The translations under genes and the position numbers were made by a program. Positions 51,201 to 57,200 of a DNA stretch of 64,000 nucleotides are shown piece by piece. The notes below the pieces were generated by a model, which was not told the DNA's origin, made no database searches, and saw only the letters and a program-made list of their open reading frames with translations. Within the stretch, counting starts at the first letter, position 1, and the number at the start of each line of letters is the position of its first letter. This DNA is from Luidia sarsii (taxonomy: Eukaryota; Echinodermata; Asteroidea; Paxillosida; Luidiidae), in the NCBI GenBank assembly GCA_949987565.1, contig OX465114.1, positions 5,360,832 to 5,424,831 on the forward strand. Direction: 5' to 3'.

Positions 51201-54200
51201 TTCCATCCTGTAGTTACTGCACACTGCAAAATGTCAACACTTCTATTTGTACCACTGAAACTGACACGTCCTTACAGCTAGTATCACACACAAGGATATC
51301 CACTACAAAGCCCAGAAGCAGACACAGGTACAGATCCAATGTACACGGACATGAACATGAGGAAAACTAAGCCAACAGAAAATCAACTGGCTTTGTCTAT
51401 GTACAATGCATGTATGTTCAAAACCAGTGTACAGGCAGGAAATAGGAAAGCTACTCTACCGGCAATGTCTTATCATCCAACAGCTTAGTTCAGGATAGGT
51501 ACAATTCCTGTTTGTTAGTAATACTAATACAAGTATTAGCTATCACTTTTTATGCATCACAATACTAAAATGGGAATTTCTAGGGTGTGGAGAGGGAAAT
51601 AACAAGGCTAGATTGGAGAGACACACATATAATGAGCACATATGTACATGTACATGTGTTGTGTGTACATGACATGTGTACATGTACTACACAATTTTTA
51701 GCACAAGCAAGTACAGTCAGCAGTGGTCAATGCAGAAAGAAAATAATGATTCCTATATAATTGACTATATAATTTTAACTCTGAACCATATTGCTAAAAA
51801 TAGCAATAAATTATATTGTACCCCTTTAATCACTACAATGTTTACATGTAACTATGAGGACATCGCTTCCAAACAAAGGATGTGCATGCAAACACAAGGC
51901 CACAAGTTAGTACCCCAAAAAATTCCACTGCAGGCCAGATAACAAACCATGGAAATGTCCATGGACCTACACCATAGAGCTCTGTAAATAAACTAGAGTG
52001 CGCACTCATAACGTGACGGCAAACTCATAAAGCTCTATGGGGCAAACTAGACACGATGCGTCTAAGACTGCACGTGTACACGTACATACACCCACATGCA
52101 CTTTCAAACACACACACACAAACCCACACACATACACATACACGTACACATACTGTACACGAACATGCAATGCGCGTGTAGCTCAGTAGCGCCACGGATG
52201 GTAGCACAGCGGTTTTCAAAGGACACCCGCTATCACCTGAAAGTGTTGTGGACCTGCAAAGAATCCGGCGAGGCCCAGGCCCTTAAATTGCGCTTTTCTA
52301 TTCATTACTAAATAACATTTTAGCATTAACACTATAGCATTTTAGTTTCCGCATCCACAAACTTTCGGCTATACTTTTCCCCATTAATAATACGCGCACT
52401 TGCCACTGACATCCGGGCACTTCGAGCTGAAGTTGCCCTCTTTGGCAATGGCTGATACGCGTCCATGTCAGCATGCACACGTTCGTACTGCGCGTTGATA
52501 GGGCAGTGCGCACTCTTGTTTATTTATAGAGCTCAATGACCTACACATACACAATGTACTGGGTATATAAATGTATCAGCATACATGTACATGTAGGATG
52601 TGAGTGGAAAACCATGTGGAAAAAAGTGTAGGGACAATAATTATTTTGTGTACACATACACCAGTACTTTTGAGGGTTGCATCATTAATATAAAGCAAAA
52701 ACTAATCAAAACCTTATTCTGCATTGTGTAATTTGTGTTCCAAGCTCACAAGTGTGGTCCTGTTGTGTAGAACTGACATGACTGATGGGGTGTCCAGATA
52801 AGCACCATTAGCTGTCTGCAGCACTGAGGTCATTGTGACAATGGAAAAAAAACATGTCCTTCAAATAAGGACAACCATCTGCAGTTGCCTAAAGCAGTGT
52901 GTTCCTAGCTTCCCATTGGACTTTTATTGTCCAACTAGCATGGCTTTCCTGAAGAATGGCCTAATTATATCAAATGGGAATTAAAAATTATACTAATGTC
53001 TCCAGCTATGTTAATGCAACCTGAATGTACAACAAGCAGGCCAAAGTGATTGCAGTAACTTTCCACTCAGTCAAGGTAAAAGCACCCTCAATGTGTCATT
53101 CAAGTAAACAAACAAAGAAGTTTAAGTGGAAATGAAAGGTACTATTACTTTTCAGAAATTAAAACAAAAACCTTGCATCAGGTAAGTATTTGGCGCAATA
53201 CTTGAAAAGAAATCAATACCAAGGAATAAGCATTTTTAAAAGTTGTTCCACTTACTTGCCTCATTGAAAATGTACATATGACCAACGGCCAAACCCCAAA
53301 TTGACAAAATTGGCTGTCAGAATTTATACCACTACTGATGCTAATATTAAGAACATGAATATCATACCGGAATGAGCCAATTTTATGAGGGTGCATTTGT
53401 GCAAATTGAGGTATCGTGGGAACCCCCGTTTTCGACAGTACACGTTTTCGACGCTTGGCCTTCTAACTCACATCGCACGATGAAAACAACTTCGTATAAC
53501 GATCTCAGACTTCGTATCTTCCGGTTTGTTTCCTGCTCTTTGTCCGTCACCGAGAATTTGGAAATTTAAGGCTCTTTCAGTAGGCCAAACTCGTGTGATT
53601 CAAAAAGTTGCTCTTTTGGGGTCTATTTTCCTAGGTACAAAATTGACAGTTGCTTCGAAGCTCCAGTTTTCTTTATTGTTGGTCCTAATACCATAACAAA
53701 CCCCAACATCCGTAGAAAAAATATATATCACGCAACTTGAGGCAGTCCGTTCTGGGTAAAAACTATGGAGGCTCCTATAGGGCCTATCGCTTATATGATT
53801 AAAAAAAAAAAAAAAAGATTATTATTAAAGACAAAAAGTAACATGGCCCAATAGGCTTTTATAAAAAATGAAAAAAAATAAAAGGGCAGCGAGAGAAAGT
53901 ACCAAAAATGAGGAAATGTGTCTCTGGAGTGACATTGGGAAAGGTCATAACTGAAGTAGCAGTGAGAAAGAGGATTGTGGAGTTTTTTTAAACGTCACAA
54001 AAGAAGACATCAACCAGACCAATACGTTTTAAGCATAAATTATGAATGATTTGAGGAGAGTGTTAGAAGCAGTGTCGAAAAAACCCACAAAGATGAACAC
54101 AAAAAAACATACAGGGAAGAATTTTACAGTGCCACACAGCATTTTGAGTTATTTTAAGAATTTATTTTGCGTTTGGCTGCACTGGGACACCTTACTAAAC

Positions 54201-57200
54201 AGTTAACACTACCATCGAAAATAGGTGACGATGCTTACTGTGCGGTGCACCGCGGACGTCAACAAAACCGGGTAATCTTACGGAAGTGACAGGCTTGATC
54301 AACCTTCTCTATGATTATTCTAATAGTCTGTGGTGTGGACAAAGTGACTGAGAGCTCTTTTAGTGTGATACTTTTGTCCACATTGGTCAGCTTGAAGAAA
54401 AGTCCATACATCGTCGAAAACCGGTAACTGGAGGATATAATATACAGTAATTGCAGAAGAAAGTCTTTCATAATGACAACCAAAAGCAATCCTTTTCCCT
54501 CACCTTGAATGATTTGAAGATAACTGACACAATCAGTTTGATAGTTGGCCCTTGCAAGCTCAAGTGGAGTATGTCGTTTGATATCACGGATGTCAATATC
54601 AGCTCCATACTGAACCAATAAACTTGCAATTTTTGCTTTTCCATCTTTAGCTGCAACATGAAGAGGTGTCTAGAATATCAAAAGAAAAGATAAAAATGAA
54701 AAATGTCTCTTTGAAAAGTAGAAAGTGTTAAGTGTGCACAAATTATACCCATGTTCAATTTCAATATGAATATATGGCATTTCCTTTTCTAATCCACATA
54801 CAAACTACGGAAAGCAATCTAATGTAATATGTGGGACAAGTGCATGTTGTGCTTCTCAAAATTTAAACATTACGTGTAAATGCTGCTGGAGCTATAAAAT
54901 CTGTTTATCTGTTTATTGAGCGGGTAGTTATTGAAATCAACACACTGGCACAAATGGTAGTCAATTAACAAATACCTGCTTTTGTAACCCTTCGGTACAT
55001 GTTATGTAATATTTATAGTTGTTTCATACTAAGCTGTCATAAAATCTAGGTTATTTCAGGGTTAGCCACAACTTAAATGAAGATGATGTACATCCGTCAT
55101 CTCCCAGAGCTTAAAATACCTTTTCAGGGCAAACTTGTTTGAATGATTTTTCTATAGATCAAAAATTGGCAAGCAGCCTTGATAGGTTAATTTTTTTTAC
55201 CTGTGCAATGTATACCAGTACATTAAATGCAAGCAAGGCAGTAGTCTTTACCATAATCATGTACATGTACAGTTGAACATGTAAACTACAAGTACATGTT
55301 CTGTACATACGTGTATATGTGTGTGTTACTGTACGTGTATATGTGTGTATGTGTGTTACTGATTATGACCACATTATCCATCACTTTATTGTACTTTATG
55401 GTTAATGACTCTTACAGCTAGGTGTGAGGGCTTGTGCAATGATTGGGGCAATGCTGAAGTTTCCACTCATAATAAAAAAAAATAAGTGTCAATGCTGTCT
55501 TAAATTACCAGGCTGTGCACTGAAGCAGGTAGGCCTACATGTAGGCTGAATTGTGGGATTAATTTTTTAGTGTGAATTTTGTAAAAGTAATGTAGGGCTG
55601 TTCAGCCTGTCTTAAAAAAACAACCTGAATTCCAATCCAAGCGCTGTTTTTTTTCCCACATGTATTCACTATTCACAAATGCCACAACTTGTGGACCTGA
55701 ACAATCCTGATCTGATTGTGGTTATCTTGGTGGTCATCAAACTGTGCATGTGTCCTTCCTGAGGGTGGTACACACAAGTACACTTTTTAAGTCAGATCTT
55801 ACAGTCAGTAGGTTGCAGCTATAGCGAGAGTGTAGTGTGTAGTGCGTGGTTTATGCCTGTATGGTACAGGGTTAAAAAAAGAGCTGCTTGTTCTATGGAG
55901 TGTTCACACACTCTCTCTGCATGGCAATTGCTTGAGGCTATTCACAAAAGATTTGTGATCTTAACTCCACTCATAACTGACAGTGAACCCACATCCCATA
56001 ATGTATCTACCCATGTGAAGGTGTCTACTAAGTGTCTACTGGAAAATGAAACTCAGCAGAATACATTTGAACCTCGATCCATGAAGGTCAATGTCAACTG
56101 TTTCCCTAACATGTATGTAATGGGAAAACCCCCAAAAGAATTACATGTACCGGTACAAAAGTCTTGACTCACTCAACAGATACATGTAGAGAAATATGTA
56201 TCGTGTATTTATAACAGTATATTGTATTTTTAATATTTGTGAGGGGGGTGTTAATGTAAGACAAAAATCTCAAAATCTGTAGTACATGGGGTGTACCGAA
56301 TCCCCAATACAACCTATGACAACTAAAGACATAGACATGGTACACTGTACGTGGATTTGTTTATGTACAATGTACTGTACATGCAACACGTAACATAACA
56401 TACCTTAAGTGCGCTGTGACTTTTCATTGATGCAATGGTTGAGCCCAGTTGAGCGGTAGCACTTAGGTACATTAAAGGTTAAGTACATGTACATGTACAG
56501 TATGTAGTGAGACTTCTCTATGATGTAAAGCTGGTGGGCCCTTATTACGTACATGAAAGGGTGGGTTTGAAATACTGCATTGGACATACCGGTACCGCAC
56601 TCTATATATTCCCAAGGCAATCCTGCTTTTTCACCCATGCACATTAGTCATCACTAGTAGGGGATTTGTGGGACCATGTTGGGACCTACCAGTACGGTAG
56701 ATGTACTGTACACATGTACGGTACATGCAGTATCTGAAGCATAATAAGAGCATGGGCCAGGCATACCTTCTTGTGCCACACCCACAGAGTGACCCACACT
56801 GACATGTGGTACTAGGGGATTTCATTTAGCCAAAATCAGGGGGGAGTTCGTGTTGACGTTGCCAAACAAAAATTCTAATTGTTTTGACTGTTCAAACATT
56901 TGATGTCCATCACACATGTATGAACAAAATCATTCATAAAACAATTTTTTTCCTTTTGGCTTTATAGGCCTACATGTACATTAAAGCAGGACTTTGTTAG
57001 CTGCAAAGTTCTCCAGGTGATTTTCAACTTCTCTACAAACTCTTTGAATGGAGAACATTCACATTTAAGTAAATTCCAAAAGAATTACTATTTATTTCTA
57101 AATAAAAAATATAAAAAAACAGGGGAAAAAAATGAAATAAAATTGTCCTGCAAATTGCATTCTTACCGAAAAAAAAACCACCCCAGGATTGTAGTTGAGT

